A stretch of DNA of 64,000 nucleotides. Source: Flavobacterium aquicola. GTDB taxonomy: Bacteria > Bacteroidota > Bacteroidia > Flavobacteriales > Flavobacteriaceae. A model generated the notes under the pieces. That model had not been told where the DNA came from. It was given only the letters and a program-made list of their open reading frames with translations, and ran no database searches. Each line of letters starts with the position of its first letter. The first letter of the stretch is position 1. The stretch is taken from positions 1 through 64,000 of the forward strand of contig NZ_QUNI01000010.1 of assembly GCF_003385115.1 (NCBI RefSeq), read 5' to 3'. Shown one piece after another: positions 37,087 through 46,643 of the stretch. A program made the translations under genes and the position numbers.

Positions 37087-37159
37087 TGGTACCTCCAGGG
37101 ATCGAACCAGGGACACATGGATTTTCAGTCCATTGCTCTACCATCTGAGCTAAGGTACC
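37087..37159 (-). tRNA. tRNA-Phe (GAA)
   Basis: Read on the minus strand, a 73-base cloverleaf: acceptor GGTACCT/AGGTACC with discriminator A, D arm GCTCAGATGGTAGAGC, anticodon arm ATGGACTGAAAATCCAT with anticodon GAA, and TTCGATCC in the T arm. CCA is not encoded. It is a single tRNA gene with its own terminator, between the histidine kinase and coaX. Confidence 0.97.
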
Positions 37160-37230
37160 GTGCTAATGCGGGTGCAAATATAGAACCATTTTTAATTTAT
37201 CCAAAATAAATTTTAAAAAAAATCAATTTG

Positions 37231-37238
37231 TATCTTCG
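37231..37238 (+). promoter_or_regulatory. Promoter -7 box for coaX
   Basis: TATCTTCG is one base off the consensus TAnnTTTG and lies 18 bases before the ATG at 37257. Confidence 0.6.
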
Positions 37239-37256
37239 CATTGTTAAATATAAATT

Positions 37257-37991
37257 ATGATTCTAGCCATTGATGTTGGGAATACCAGAATTAAAGCTTC
37301 TGTATTTGAGGTTGATACCGTTTTGGATAGTTTTGTTTTTTTGAAAACGGAGCTTGCAGAAAATATTCAAAATATTTTAAAATCGTATAAAAAAATTGCT
37401 CATTTGGTCGTTTCTTCGGTTTCAGATGTAGAAAAAAACTCTTTTTCTGAGTTTGAAAGTTTTGTAAAGATTCATTTTGTTTCTCATAATGATTCCTTTC
37501 CTTTTACTAATCAATATAAAACACCACATACTTTAGGAGTAGACAGAATGGTGCTTGCTGCGGGTGCCGTACTTCAGTTTCCTAATCAGAACCGTCTTGT
37601 TATTGATGCAGGGACTTGTGTTACCTATGATTTTATCGACGAATCTGATGGTTATCAAGGTGGCGCGATTTCGGCAGGACTTCAGTTAAGGTACAATGCG
37701 CTGCATAACTTTACAGCAAAACTTCCGTTACTGGAAGTCGAGAATCCAGAACATTTTATAGGAAAATCTACTTCAGAATCGATGCATTCTGGTGTTGTAA
37801 ACGGATTGGTCTATGAAATCGATGGTTTTATAGATGAATATAAGGCATTGTATCCAAACTTTATAATAATTTTAACGGGTGGAGATGCAGTTTTTTTGGC
37901 TAAACGATTAAAAAATACCATATTTGCCAATTCAAATTTTCTATTAGAGAGTTTGAACCAAATTTTTCAATATAAAGTAAAAAATGATTAA
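37257..37991 (+). CDS. coaX: Type III pantothenate kinase
   Basis: The 244-residue enzyme phosphorylates pantothenate, the first step of coenzyme A synthesis. It has the ASKHA-fold signatures: DVGNTRIK (6-13, catalytic/nucleotide loop), PHTLGVDRMVLAAGA near 90-104, DAGTCVTYDF near 121-130 and GGAISAGLQLRYNAL. Type III enzymes do not respond to CoA feedback. The last eight bases overlap the start of the outer-membrane protein gene, so the two are cotranslated. Confidence 0.95.
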   Translation: MILAIDVGNTRIKASVFEVDTVLDSFVFLKTELAENIQNILKSYKKIAHLVVSSVSDVEKNSFSEFESFVKIHFVSHNDSFPFTNQYKTPHTLGVDRMVLAAGAVLQFPNQNRLVIDAGTCVTYDFIDESDGYQGGAISAGLQLRYNALHNFTAKLPLLEVENPEHFIGKSTSESMHSGVVNGLVYEIDGFIDEYKALYPNFIIILTGGDAVFLAKRLKNTIFANSNFLLESLNQIFQYKVKND

Positions 37992-39234
37992 AAAAATTAT
38001 TGTTATTGCATGTTTCTTTTTTTCGCTGATGGCGAATGCTCAAAGTGGATCTGCATCTCCTTATTCTTTTTTTGGAATTGGTGAATCTAGATTTAAAGGG
38101 AATCTTGAAAATCGTTCCATGGGAGGACTTAATATCGAGCAAGACAGTCTTCATATAAATATTTTGAATCCTGCTAGTTTTGCAGCCATTAGATTCACGG
38201 CTTTTACAATAGGAGGTAACTACACATCAACCAAATTGAAAACGGATTCTAAAAGCGATAATGCCAAAAGGACATCCGTTGATTATTTAGCAGTTGCTCT
38301 GCCTTTGGGAAAAATGGGGGTTGGATTTGGATTGATGCCTTATACATCAGTAGGGTATAATATTGAATCAAGAAATTATGCGCCTGAAGGGGTCAATAAT
38401 GTATTGAAAGGTACAGGAGGTTTGAATAAAGCCTTTTTTTCCTTGGGATATACAATTATTCCAGATTTAATAGTGGGTGGTGATATACAGTATAATTTTG
38501 GAAGAATTAATAATTCAAATTTAGAATTTTTAACGGATGTGCTTATTGGAACTGAAGAAAAAAATAAAGCAGATTTAAATGGTTTTGCAGCCAATTTTGG
38601 CGCAATGTATAAACGTAAAATTTATAAAAAAACCAATTTGTATACGAGTTTTACATACACGCCGCAGGCTACATTATCATCAACAAACACGAAAACTATT
38701 TCGACGGTAACTTATAATTCTGATTATGAGGTTGCTGTTTATGATGCTTTAGCAGAAAAACAAATTAGAACCGATTTGAAAATTCCTGAAAAAATGTCTT
38801 TAGGTTTTGGAGTAGGTGAAACCAGAAAATGGTTGTTAGGTGCTCAAATGGTTTTTCAAAATGTTGGAAAATTAGCAGATGATTATAATACAGTGAGCAA
38901 TGTAACTTACGGTAGATCTTCAAGTTATAGTTTGGGAGGGTTTTATGTTCCTAGAAACAATGTGTTTTCAAAGTACTATCAAAAAATAGTTTATAGAGGA
39001 GGGTTGAAATATGCTAAAACTGGAACAATTATCGATTCAGAAGAAATTGATGAGAAAGCAGTTACGTTTGGTATGGCTCTGCCAGTGATTGGAAGTTATT
39101 CCAATATTAATGTTGGTTTAGAGTATGGGCAGAGAGGTACAACTTCTCATGGATTGATTCAGGAGAATTATTTTACTCTTGCAATTAGCTTTTCTCTTAA
39201 TGACAAATGGTTTAGACGCAGAGGAATTGACTAA
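37984..39234 (+). CDS. Outer-membrane beta-barrel protein (unassigned)
   Basis: A 416-residue protein with a signal peptide (about 1-19, ending ANAQ) and an all-beta C-terminal region rich in alternating aromatic residues (SLGGFYVP, FTLAISFSLNDKWF). The N-terminal SASPYSFFGIGESRFKGN and MGGLNIEQDSLHINILNPASFA resemble the PorV/FadL-like barrels found next to coaX in flavobacteria. It overlaps coaX by eight bases and precedes lptC. It may be part of the envelope-assembly set of this operon; its ligand is unknown. Confidence 0.8.
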   Translation: MIKKIIVIACFFFSLMANAQSGSASPYSFFGIGESRFKGNLENRSMGGLNIEQDSLHINILNPASFAAIRFTAFTIGGNYTSTKLKTDSKSDNAKRTSVDYLAVALPLGKMGVGFGLMPYTSVGYNIESRNYAPEGVNNVLKGTGGLNKAFFSLGYTIIPDLIVGGDIQYNFGRINNSNLEFLTDVLIGTEEKNKADLNGFAANFGAMYKRKIYKKTNLYTSFTYTPQATLSSTNTKTISTVTYNSDYEVAVYDALAEKQIRTDLKIPEKMSLGFGVGETRKWLLGAQMVFQNVGKLADDYNTVSNVTYGRSSSYSLGGFYVPRNNVFSKYYQKIVYRGGLKYAKTGTIIDSEEIDEKAVTFGMALPVIGSYSNINVGLEYGQRGTTSHGLIQENYFTLAISFSLNDKWFRRRGID

Positions 39235-39272
39235 TCAATTCATGCTGGTCTAGTTCTTCTTCTTTGTTTAAA

Positions 39273-39836
39273 ATGAATGCTATGAGTTTTTTTTATAAAA
39301 ATATTTCGGCTCTTCTGTCACTGTTTATTGTTGTAAGTGTTCTTTTTGGTTGTGAAAGTAATTTTAAAGAGGTTCATAAAAATGACTATTCAGAATTTGT
39401 TCCAAGTGGCGATGCAGACCATGTAAATTTAAAATACACTGATTCCGGGAAAGTAAAATCTATATTGGTAAGTACAAAAATGCTTGATTACGCCAATGTC
39501 GATTTTGCTTTTACAGAATTTCCCAAAGGCGTAGATGTAACAATCTATGATAATAATGGAAAAAAAACATTTATCAGGTCTAATTATGCAGTGTCTTACA
39601 AGCAGACTAGTATTATAGATTTGCAGGGAAAAGTAAAAATCACTTCTGAAGCTGGACAGATACTAGAAACTGAACAATTGTTTTTTGATCAAAAAAATCA
39701 ATGGTTTTATACAGAGAAAAAATTTAAACTGACCGATGCTGCAAACAGTTCTACTGGTCAGGGAATTGATTTCAGCAAAGACTTTAAAACGATTAATTCG
39801 CAGAGAATACAGGGAGAAATTGAATCCAAAGAATAA
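39273..39836 (+). CDS. lptC: LPS export protein LptC (lipoprotein form)
   Basis: A 187-residue protein from the ATG at 39273. A hydrophobic N-terminus ends in LFGC, a lipobox, unlike the membrane-anchored LptC of E. coli. The LptC-like beta-jellyroll (about 45-180) shows ILVSTKMLDYANVDFAFTEFP, YDNNGKKTFIRSNYAVSY and ILETEQLFFDQKNQWFYT, which is typical. LptC passes LPS from LptB2FG to LptA. The gene follows the barrel protein by 38 bases. Confidence 0.88.
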   Translation: MNAMSFFYKNISALLSLFIVVSVLFGCESNFKEVHKNDYSEFVPSGDADHVNLKYTDSGKVKSILVSTKMLDYANVDFAFTEFPKGVDVTIYDNNGKKTFIRSNYAVSYKQTSIIDLQGKVKITSEAGQILETEQLFFDQKNQWFYTEKKFKLTDAANSSTGQGIDFSKDFKTINSQRIQGEIESKE

Positions 39837-39851
39837 ACAAAACACATACAC

Positions 39852-40043
39852 ATGAATTTTTTAAAATACACATCTTATTTATATTTAGCTTTTGGTCTTT
39901 ATTTTTTATACGAAGGGTATACAAAATGGAGTGCTAACGAGAATCCTTTGTTAAGTTTTATTATTGGCGGCCTTGCAGTTTTTATGTTTTTCTTTAGACG
40001 AAAGTTTGCAAAAAAGTTTGAAGACAGGAACAAACAATCTTAA
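39852..40043 (+). CDS. Small membrane protein, unassigned
   Basis: A 63-residue protein with two hydrophobic helices (about 4-20 and 34-50) separated by EGYTKWSANENP and ending in a basic tail. Such proteins are conserved next to lptC in flavobacteria, but no function is known to me. It is 15 bases after lptC and two bases before the CNNM/CBS gene, so it is in the same operon. Confidence 0.75.
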   Translation: MNFLKYTSYLYLAFGLYFLYEGYTKWSANENPLLSFIIGGLAVFMFFFRRKFAKKFEDRNKQS

Positions 40044-40045
40044 AT

Positions 40046-41308
40046 ATGATGGAAATAAGTATCATAATATTGTGCTTAATACTATGTGCTTTTTTTTCAG
40101 GAATGGAGATAGCTTTTATCTCTTCGAATAAAATTTATCTGGAGATCGAGAAAAAACAAGACAGTTTTCTTTCCAGAATACTTACCAAACTAACAGAAAA
40201 GCCTTCAAAATTTATTGCTGCGATGCTTATTGGCAATAATATAGCGTTAGTGGTTTACGGTTTTTTTATGGGTGAATTGTTGATGAGATGGCTGCTGCTT
40301 TTTGATCTGCATTTTTCGGATGCTGTAAGTCTCTTAATTCAAACAGCAATTTCAACAGTAATTGTTTTAATAACAGCTGAATTTCTTCCAAAGGTTTTCT
40401 TTCAGATTTATGCCAATTCACTTATAAAATTTTTTGCGATACCTTCTTATGTCTTTTATCAATTATTCTATTTTGTTTCTACTTTTCTGATTTGGATTTC
40501 AGATTTTATTTTGAAAAAATTCTTCAAAACCGAGGGCGATCAGGTACAGCTTTATTTTAGTAAAATAGAATTAGGAAATTATATTACCGAACAAATGAGT
40601 ACGGTGGAGAATGATGAAGAAGTAGATTCGGAAATACAGATTTTTAGGAATGCTTTGGATTTTTCGGGAGTAAAAGCAAGAGATGTAATGACACCCCGTA
40701 CTGAGATCGCTGCAATTGATGTAATTGAGCCCATAGAAAATCTAAGGCAGTTGTTTATAGAAACAGGTTATTCCAAAATAGTTATTTATCAGAATTCATT
40801 AGACGATATTATTGGGTATGTGCATTCATTTGATTTGTTTAAAAAACCAGCAAGTATAAAAGAAATAGTAATTCCGGTAGAATTTATTCCGCAGGCGATT
40901 TATATAAAAGACGCTATGAACCTTTTGACTAAAAAAAGGAAAAGCGTTGCAGTTGTTTTGGATGAATATGGGGGGACATCAGGAATCCTTACTATTGAAG
41001 ATATTGTCGAAGAACTTTTTGGAGAAATAGAAGATGAGCATGATTTGGATGAAGAATTGATCGAAAAAGAAATAGAGGATAATTCATTTTTGTTTTCAGC
41101 TCGTTTTGATGTGGAGTATTTAAATCAGACTTATAAAATGGCAATTCCTGAAAGCGATTCTTATGGAACCCTTGGCGGATTTATTGTAAATTTTACTAAG
41201 GAAATTCCTCAAAAAGGAGATGAAATTACGATAGATAATTATCATTTTGTAATCGAAGAAGCAACAAATAAGAAGATTGAATTGGTTAAAATGACTATCA
41301 AAGACTAG
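40046..41308 (+). CDS. CNNM/CBS-domain transporter-like protein (hemolysin family)
   Basis: The 420-residue protein has an N-terminal CNNM/DUF21 domain with four hydrophobic segments (about 1-180), then two CBS domains (about 205-330, MTPRTEIAAIDV and VVLDEYGGTSGILTIEDIVEELFGEIEDEHD) and a C-terminal CorC_HlyC domain (about 340-415). Family members move Mg2+/Co2+ or Na+ ions. GldE, involved in gliding motility, is a close relative in this phylum, but context with lptC/PpiD favours the general family. Confidence 0.9.
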   Translation: MMEISIIILCLILCAFFSGMEIAFISSNKIYLEIEKKQDSFLSRILTKLTEKPSKFIAAMLIGNNIALVVYGFFMGELLMRWLLLFDLHFSDAVSLLIQTAISTVIVLITAEFLPKVFFQIYANSLIKFFAIPSYVFYQLFYFVSTFLIWISDFILKKFFKTEGDQVQLYFSKIELGNYITEQMSTVENDEEVDSEIQIFRNALDFSGVKARDVMTPRTEIAAIDVIEPIENLRQLFIETGYSKIVIYQNSLDDIIGYVHSFDLFKKPASIKEIVIPVEFIPQAIYIKDAMNLLTKKRKSVAVVLDEYGGTSGILTIEDIVEELFGEIEDEHDLDEELIEKEIEDNSFLFSARFDVEYLNQTYKMAIPESDSYGTLGGFIVNFTKEIPQKGDEITIDNYHFVIEEATNKKIELVKMTIKD

Positions 41309-41377
41309 GATTGCTTTTATAATATAAAAAAAAACAAAAAAAAAACACTAGTTCTATAATTATTAATCAGATAATTG

Positions 41378-41385
41378 TATTTTCG
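41378..41385 (+). promoter_or_regulatory. Promoter -7 box for the PpiD-like foldase gene
   Basis: TATTTTCG lies 32 bases before the ATG at 41418 and differs from TAnnTTTG by one base. Confidence 0.5.
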
Positions 41386-41417
41386 CAAACAAAATTTTAA
41401 AATAAACATAATACACA

Positions 41418-43517
41418 ATGGCAGTTTTATCAAAAATTAGACAACATTCCGCTATAATGATTGGAGTTATTGCTCTAGCATTATTTTCATTTATCATACA
41501 GGATCTTTTTACGAAAGGAAGTTTTGGTTCAAGTACAAAGGATGTTGGAAGCATCAATGGAAAAGATATTGCATTCGAAGACTTTAGACTTAAAGTCAGC
41601 AATGTAGAAAAAAGCGGACAGGGAATTTCTGCAACAGAAGCTTCTAGAAGAGTATGGGATCAAGAAGTGACTATTGCTCTGCTTGCTGCTGAATTTGATA
41701 AATTAGGATTAAGAGTGGGGGAAAAACATATTATGGATATCCTTACAGCTGATCAAAATATTGGAAAAAATCCAATGTTTTTGAATGCTGCAGGTATGTT
41801 TGATGTTGCAAAATTCAAAGAATACTTTAAATCAAATCCTGAGCAGGCTCAATATTTGAAAGACAGAGAAAAAGATGCAGAATTGAATGCAAAATTTCAA
41901 ATCTATAATACTTTAATTAAATCAGGTATTTATACAACTGAAAGTGAAGGAAAATTCAATTACGAATTGGCATCTAATAAAGTGAGTTTTGATTATGTTG
42001 CTGGTTTGTTTTCGACAATTAAAGATAGTGAAGTTAAAGTTACTGATGCTGATGTATTGGAATACATGAAAGCAAGCCCAAAGAAATTCAAATCAGAAGA
42101 AACTCGTAATGTAGAGTATGTTTTGGTTGAAGATAAAGCTTCTGCTGCTGATATTAATGAAGTTAAATCTAAGCTTACCTCTTTGTTGTCTGGAAGAGTA
42201 GAATACAATCAGGCAACTGGTAAAAATGATACTTTGGCTGGATTTAAAACAGCTAAAAATGTTGCTGAGTTTGTAAATTCAAATTCAGACGTTCCTTATG
42301 ATTCTTCATATGTAGCCAAAAAAGATCTGCCTGCTGTTGATGCTGATAAATTATACAACTTAGCGGCTGGTGAAGTTTATGGTCCTTATGTTTTTGGAAA
42401 ATACTACTGTATTTCTAAATCATTAGGAAGAAAATCTGGAGTAAATGCTAAAGCAAGCCATATCCTTATCAGTTATGAAGGAACTCAAGTTCCTAACAAA
42501 AAAGAAAAAAGAACTAAAGAAGAAGCTAAAGCTAAAGCTGAAGAAATTTTAGCTCAGGTTACTGCAAATCCAGATAGTTTCATGATGCTGGCTTTTACAG
42601 CTTCTGATGATTCTTCTTCTCAGCAAGGTGGTGATTTAGGTTATTTTGGACAAGGTCAAATGGTAAAACCTTTTAATGATTTTGTTTTCAATAACGGTAT
42701 TGGTAAAGTTGGATTGGTTGAAACGCCTTTTGGTTTTCATATCATTAAAGTTACAGACAAACAAGATGGTGTTCGTTTAGCAACAGTAGCTCAAAAAATT
42801 GAAGCTTCAGAAACTACTTCGGATAAAGTATTTGAAAAAGCGACTAAATTTGAAATGGAAGTTGCAGACAAAGATTTTAATAAAACTGCAAAAGAAATGG
42901 CTCTTACTGTATCTCCTGCTGTTTCAGTAAAAGCAATGGATGAAAGTTTTGGTCCTCTTGGTGCTCAAAGAACTATTGTAAGATGGGCTTTTGAAAAAGA
43001 TACTAAAGAAGGAGCTGTTAAAAGATTTGAAGTTGCTAATTTAGGACACGTAATTGCTAAACTTAAGTCTATTGATAATTCAGGATTGGTTCCAGTTGAT
43101 CAAGCAAGACCTTATGTAGAATCAATTCTTAAGAACAAGAAAAAAGCAGAATTGTTAAAAGCTAAAATGAACGGAAGTTCATTGGAAGCAATTGCTAAAG
43201 CTACAGGTTCTACTGTTCAAAAAGCTGCTGATATTACTTTAGAAAATCCAGTTTTGCCTGGAGGTGTTGGTCAAGAAGCTAAAGTAGTTGGAAACGCATT
43301 TGCTTTGGGCGCTAATAAAGTATCTGCTCCAATTGAAGGAGTTACTGGAGTTTATGTAGTAAAAAATATTAGTACGATAAAAGCACCAGCTTTAAAAAGT
43401 TATGCTGATAATGTGGCTAAATTAAAAAGTCAGAGTGCTTCAGAGGCAAATAGAGTATTGCCAGCTTTGAAAGAAGGTGCTGATATTAAGGACAACAGAA
43501 AAGATTTTAATTACTAA
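41418..43517 (+). CDS. PpiD-like periplasmic peptidyl-prolyl isomerase
   Basis: The 699-residue foldase has an N-terminal membrane anchor (about 12-30, IMIGVIALALFSFIIQDLF), a SurA/PpiD-type chaperone helix region, and a parvulin domain (about 345-455) with ASHILISYEG, GGDLGYFGQGQMVKPFNDFVF split over its strands, and ETPFGFHIIKV. A second, degenerate C-terminal rotamase-like part follows (about 520-690). It should help outer-membrane proteins fold. It lies after the CNNM/CBS gene but has its own promoter-like box and a strong terminator. Confidence 0.9.
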   Translation: MAVLSKIRQHSAIMIGVIALALFSFIIQDLFTKGSFGSSTKDVGSINGKDIAFEDFRLKVSNVEKSGQGISATEASRRVWDQEVTIALLAAEFDKLGLRVGEKHIMDILTADQNIGKNPMFLNAAGMFDVAKFKEYFKSNPEQAQYLKDREKDAELNAKFQIYNTLIKSGIYTTESEGKFNYELASNKVSFDYVAGLFSTIKDSEVKVTDADVLEYMKASPKKFKSEETRNVEYVLVEDKASAADINEVKSKLTSLLSGRVEYNQATGKNDTLAGFKTAKNVAEFVNSNSDVPYDSSYVAKKDLPAVDADKLYNLAAGEVYGPYVFGKYYCISKSLGRKSGVNAKASHILISYEGTQVPNKKEKRTKEEAKAKAEEILAQVTANPDSFMMLAFTASDDSSSQQGGDLGYFGQGQMVKPFNDFVFNNGIGKVGLVETPFGFHIIKVTDKQDGVRLATVAQKIEASETTSDKVFEKATKFEMEVADKDFNKTAKEMALTVSPAVSVKAMDESFGPLGAQRTIVRWAFEKDTKEGAVKRFEVANLGHVIAKLKSIDNSGLVPVDQARPYVESILKNKKKAELLKAKMNGSSLEAIAKATGSTVQKAADITLENPVLPGGVGQEAKVVGNAFALGANKVSAPIEGVTGVYVVKNISTIKAPALKSYADNVAKLKSQSASEANRVLPALKEGADIKDNRKDFNY

Positions 43518-43536
43518 AAGTAATTTTTTAAAAACA

Positions 43537-43578
43537 AAAAAGCCCGATACTTTTAAACTGCGAGTATCGGGTTTTTTT
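43537..43578 (+). terminator. Terminator after the PpiD-like gene
   Basis: AGCCCGATACT pairs with AGTATCGGGTT across an 11-base loop and is followed by seven T. It starts about 20 bases after the stop codon. Confidence 0.9.
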
Positions 43579-43839
43579 GTGTATGAATTTTCGAATAATT
43601 TGGCGCCCATTTATAGCTGAGATATAAAATGTAACTGTTTGCGGCGCTGTATTGATTTTCCTTTTTTTATTAAATTTTTGCTGTTGAAAGGTTATTTTGG
43701 TATATAATCTGAAGAATTTGTGTTATAAAAAAAAATGCCATTAATTTGCCGTTTAAATTTGGGTTGATTATGTCCATTATAAATAATTTTTATTTTTATA
43801 CAATGAAAATAGATTACTTAAATATTTTAATAAAAAATA
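43579..43839. other. A+T-rich gap without a recognised gene
   Basis: Between the terminator and the next start codon there is A+T-rich sequence with scattered T runs and no clear repeat, RNA or open frame. Confidence 0.5.
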
Positions 43840-44280
43840 ATGTATATGTTTAGTTTTTTTAGAAAAAAGCCGAAAGAGTATTCTAAAATTGAAAATCATA
43901 TTTTTGGAATAATTACGGAATTACTGAAACTTGGCGCTACAGACATAAATTGTGACGAATTAGGAGGAAAATATTATCTAAGCAATGAGGAACAGCATTT
44001 TAGAGTTACAATATTTAGTAATGATGCTGTTATTCGGCTTACTAACACTCGCGATTCTGTAGCTGAGAAATATGATAAAGTTTTTGTAGATGATGTTTTA
44101 AGAGCTGTAAAAGAAGAAAAACATCGAAGAATGGAGTTGGTCTGCGATTCGATTACAACCAGCATAGAAAAGATGGCCGAGCGTTTGCACAATACCCTTA
44201 TTGAATCAAATGAACATGGAGGCCATACAATACGTCTTATTGAATCTGAAAAATATAATAAAAATATAAAAGCTAATTAG
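43840..44280 (+). CDS. Unrecognised soluble protein
   Basis: A 146-residue protein without signal peptide or membrane segment. It starts MYMFSFFRKKPKEYSKIE; an ATG two codons later is an alternative start. The central part (GATDINCDELGGKYYLSN, VIRLTNTRDSVAEKYDK) looks like mixed alpha/beta, and the C-terminal half is helical and charged (VLRAVKEEKHRRMELVCDSITTS would form part of a coiled coil). No family is recognised. It converges with the GHMP kinase gene. Confidence 0.65.
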   Translation: MYMFSFFRKKPKEYSKIENHIFGIITELLKLGATDINCDELGGKYYLSNEEQHFRVTIFSNDAVIRLTNTRDSVAEKYDKVFVDDVLRAVKEEKHRRMELVCDSITTSIEKMAERLHNTLIESNEHGGHTIRLIESEKYNKNIKAN

Positions 44281-44310
44281 CCTCATGTTTTTTATTTTAT
44301 ATACTTCCCC

Positions 44311-45222
44311 TTACAAAATTATATCATTATACTTGATAACTGTGTTATAACCTTTGTTTAAAAAGTAGGGCGTCGGATCTTCTTCAGCAACTGCTAGTAC
44401 AAAATCACCTCCCCAGGCACCAAGACTTTTTATGGTACCGTTAAAATCTGGAAATAACGATTCTTTGACTGTTTTTATTTCAAGAATTGTACTGAGTATT
44501 TTTTCGTGACTTTCTATTGCTAACGCAAAATCAGTTTGATTTTCGGTATTTAAAACCTTTTGAGTTATATGATTTATCGCTTCTTTTTGGGTCTCTAAAT
44601 TGTTTTTTTTTGCTTTGTAAGAAGTTATCGCACTTCTGCTGTTTTGTTTTTGATTAAGATAAACAAAATATAGATTTTCTGAAAAAGAAGGATTAAATTT
44701 TACTATTTCAACAATGGACTTTTCCTGTTCCAGATGATAGAGAATAGGGCAGTCGTTTTGCGCGCAGGCAATATCATAGCCACTGCCTCCAAAACTTTTT
44801 TTTAGCAAAGTAAAGGCATCAATTTGAAACCATTGTGCAATATTATTTATTAATGTTGAAGAGGTGCCAAGACCCCATTTTCTTGGAAAGCTTAATTGGG
44901 TAGTAATGTTATAACCTTCGGAAATTGATACTAAATTTGGATTAAGCTGATAGGCCACTCTTAAAATGGTAATTAAGGTGTTTTTTATGGATTCTTTTTC
45001 AAAAGATGCTGTGGATGTAATATCACTAAACAAAATTGTATCATCAAACCAAATACTTCCATCAGAATCAAAACTTGTCCATTTTATTTCTTGCGCGGTA
45101 CCTTTTTCAATTATAAGATTTTGACCAAACTTTGTTGGCAGTGCTAATGCTATTGCCCCGTCAAGAACTAAATATTCTCCAGTTATTAAAAGTTTTCCGT
45201 TGCTGTAAAAGGTAGTTTTCAT
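44311..45222 (-). CDS. GYDIA-family GHMP kinase
   Basis: The 303-residue kinase has the GHMP pattern: GKLLITGEYLVLDGAIALA near 9-27, an ATP-loop region RKWGLGTSSTLINNIAQWF near 113-131, and the naming motif SGYDIACAQ near 145-153. The C-terminal SLGAWGGDFVLAVAEE replaces the usual GHMP motif 3. It lies 70 bases after HMG-CoA reductase in the same direction. By context it may supply the phosphomevalonate kinase step not otherwise visible in this window; that role is an inference. Confidence 0.85.
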   Translation of the reverse strand: MKTTFYSNGKLLITGEYLVLDGAIALALPTKFGQNLIIEKGTAQEIKWTSFDSDGSIWFDDTILFSDITSTASFEKESIKNTLITILRVAYQLNPNLVSISEGYNITTQLSFPRKWGLGTSSTLINNIAQWFQIDAFTLLKKSFGGSGYDIACAQNDCPILYHLEQEKSIVEIVKFNPSFSENLYFVYLNQKQNSRSAITSYKAKKNNLETQKEAINHITQKVLNTENQTDFALAIESHEKILSTILEIKTVKESLFPDFNGTIKSLGAWGGDFVLAVAEEDPTPYFLNKGYNTVIKYNDIIL

Positions 45223-45292
45223 TTTGAAAATATATTGGAAACAATGTCTTATTGATTAAGACTTCTAAAGTTTGATTTTTGAAATTGCAATA

Positions 45293-46609
45293 TTATTTCC
45301 TTAAATTTTCTAGAAAATCGACTACAGCGCTGTGTGAAACTGTATTGTGTTTGAAATGCTTTCTTGTCAGATTACGTTCTTCTTCATTGGCTTCAAACTG
45401 GTTCAGAATATTATTTAGATGCATTTTCATGTGTCCATCCTGAATTCCAGTGGTGGTTAATGAACGTAACGCGGCAAAGTTTTGAGCCAATCCGGCAACG
45501 GCTGCTATTTGCATTAGCTCTTTGGCAGAAGGTTTCTCCAGCATTTCTAATGACAGTTTTACCAATGGATGCAATGAAGTTAAACCGCCGACAGTTCCCA
45601 GGGCCAATGGGATTTCCATCCAAAAACTGAAGTTTCCGTTTTCTATTTTGGCATGTGACAAGCTGGAATATTGACCATTTTTTGAAGCATAGGCATGAAT
45701 ACCTGCTTCTATAGCTCGGAAATCGTTTCCTGTAGCAAGAACAACAGCGTCCACTCCGTTCATAATTCCTTTATTATGGGTTACTGCTCGGAAAGGTTCT
45801 ACTTCAGCAATTTGAACAGCTTGTATAAATTTGGCAGCAAACTCTTGTGGATTTTCTATGTGTTTTTCGGCTAGATCAGCTATTGGGCAGGATACTTCAG
45901 CGCGGACGATACAATTTGGAACATAATTGGACAGAATACTCATAACCACTTCTATGTTTTTTTCTTCCTCTGAGAATGACTCGAATGCCAAAGCTTCTTC
46001 TTTTAATGTTTTTGCAAATACTTCCAAACAGGAGTTTATGAAATTAGCTCCCATACTGTCCTTTGTTTCGAAAGCAGCATGAAGCTGGTAGTAATTAGGC
46101 AGTAAATTAGTTTTATTTTTTAGGACAATATCCAAAATTCCACCACCGCGTTTTTGCATGTTCCTAGTGATATTTTCGGTGGAATCAAATAATTTAGATT
46201 TTAATTGGGCAAAGAATAATTCTAGTTTTGAAACGTCTCCTTTGTATATAAAGTGTACCTGTCCAATTTTTTCGGTATTAATAACGGTCGCTTTAAAACC
46301 GCCGCGGGCGGACCAAAATTTAGCTGCTTTTGAAGCGGCAGCAACTACAGAGCTTTCTTCTATAGCCATTGGAATGGTATGGTATTTTCCGTTAATTAAA
46401 AAATTTGGAGCAACTCCCAATGGAATATAAAAATTGGAGACCGTATTTTCTATGAATTCGTCGTGTAATTTTTGGATTTTTTCATCAGCGTTCCAATAGT
46501 TTTTCAGCAATGCCACAGCCTCGCTTGGAGTCGAAAAATATTGATTCGCAATCCAGTTTATTTTATCTTCTTTGGATAGTTTAGAAAATCCGGCAACTGA
46601 GTTATTCAT
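45293..46609 (-). CDS. Hydroxymethylglutaryl-CoA reductase, class II type
   Basis: The 438-residue enzyme makes mevalonate from HMG-CoA. It has the class II pattern: EESSVVAAASKAAKFW near 78 (catalytic Glu), DSMGANFINSCLE, HNKGIMNGVDAVVLATGNDFRAIEAG split across the central part (Lys and Asp), ALGTVGGLTSLHP near 343, and the C-terminal flap HFKHNTVSHSAV with the catalytic histidine. Class II enzymes are often called degradative, but in flavobacteria it feeds isoprenoid synthesis. A GHMP kinase gene follows. Confidence 0.94.
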   Translation of the reverse strand: MNNSVAGFSKLSKEDKINWIANQYFSTPSEAVALLKNYWNADEKIQKLHDEFIENTVSNFYIPLGVAPNFLINGKYHTIPMAIEESSVVAAASKAAKFWSARGGFKATVINTEKIGQVHFIYKGDVSKLELFFAQLKSKLFDSTENITRNMQKRGGGILDIVLKNKTNLLPNYYQLHAAFETKDSMGANFINSCLEVFAKTLKEEALAFESFSEEEKNIEVVMSILSNYVPNCIVRAEVSCPIADLAEKHIENPQEFAAKFIQAVQIAEVEPFRAVTHNKGIMNGVDAVVLATGNDFRAIEAGIHAYASKNGQYSSLSHAKIENGNFSFWMEIPLALGTVGGLTSLHPLVKLSLEMLEKPSAKELMQIAAVAGLAQNFAALRSLTTTGIQDGHMKMHLNNILNQFEANEEERNLTRKHFKHNTVSHSAVVDFLENLRK

Positions 46610-46635
46610 AGGAGTAAATTAGGTCTTTATTACAG

Positions 46636-46643
46636 CAAAGATA
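46636..46643 (-). promoter_or_regulatory. Promoter -7 box for HMG-CoA reductase
   Basis: On the minus strand TATCTTTG, a perfect -7 consensus, lies 26 bases before the start codon at 46609. Confidence 0.7.

Noticed and set aside
37087..37159. tRNA-Phe as an attachment site for an integrated element
   Set aside because: No integrase, no repeated tRNA 3' end and ordinary housekeeping genes on both sides.
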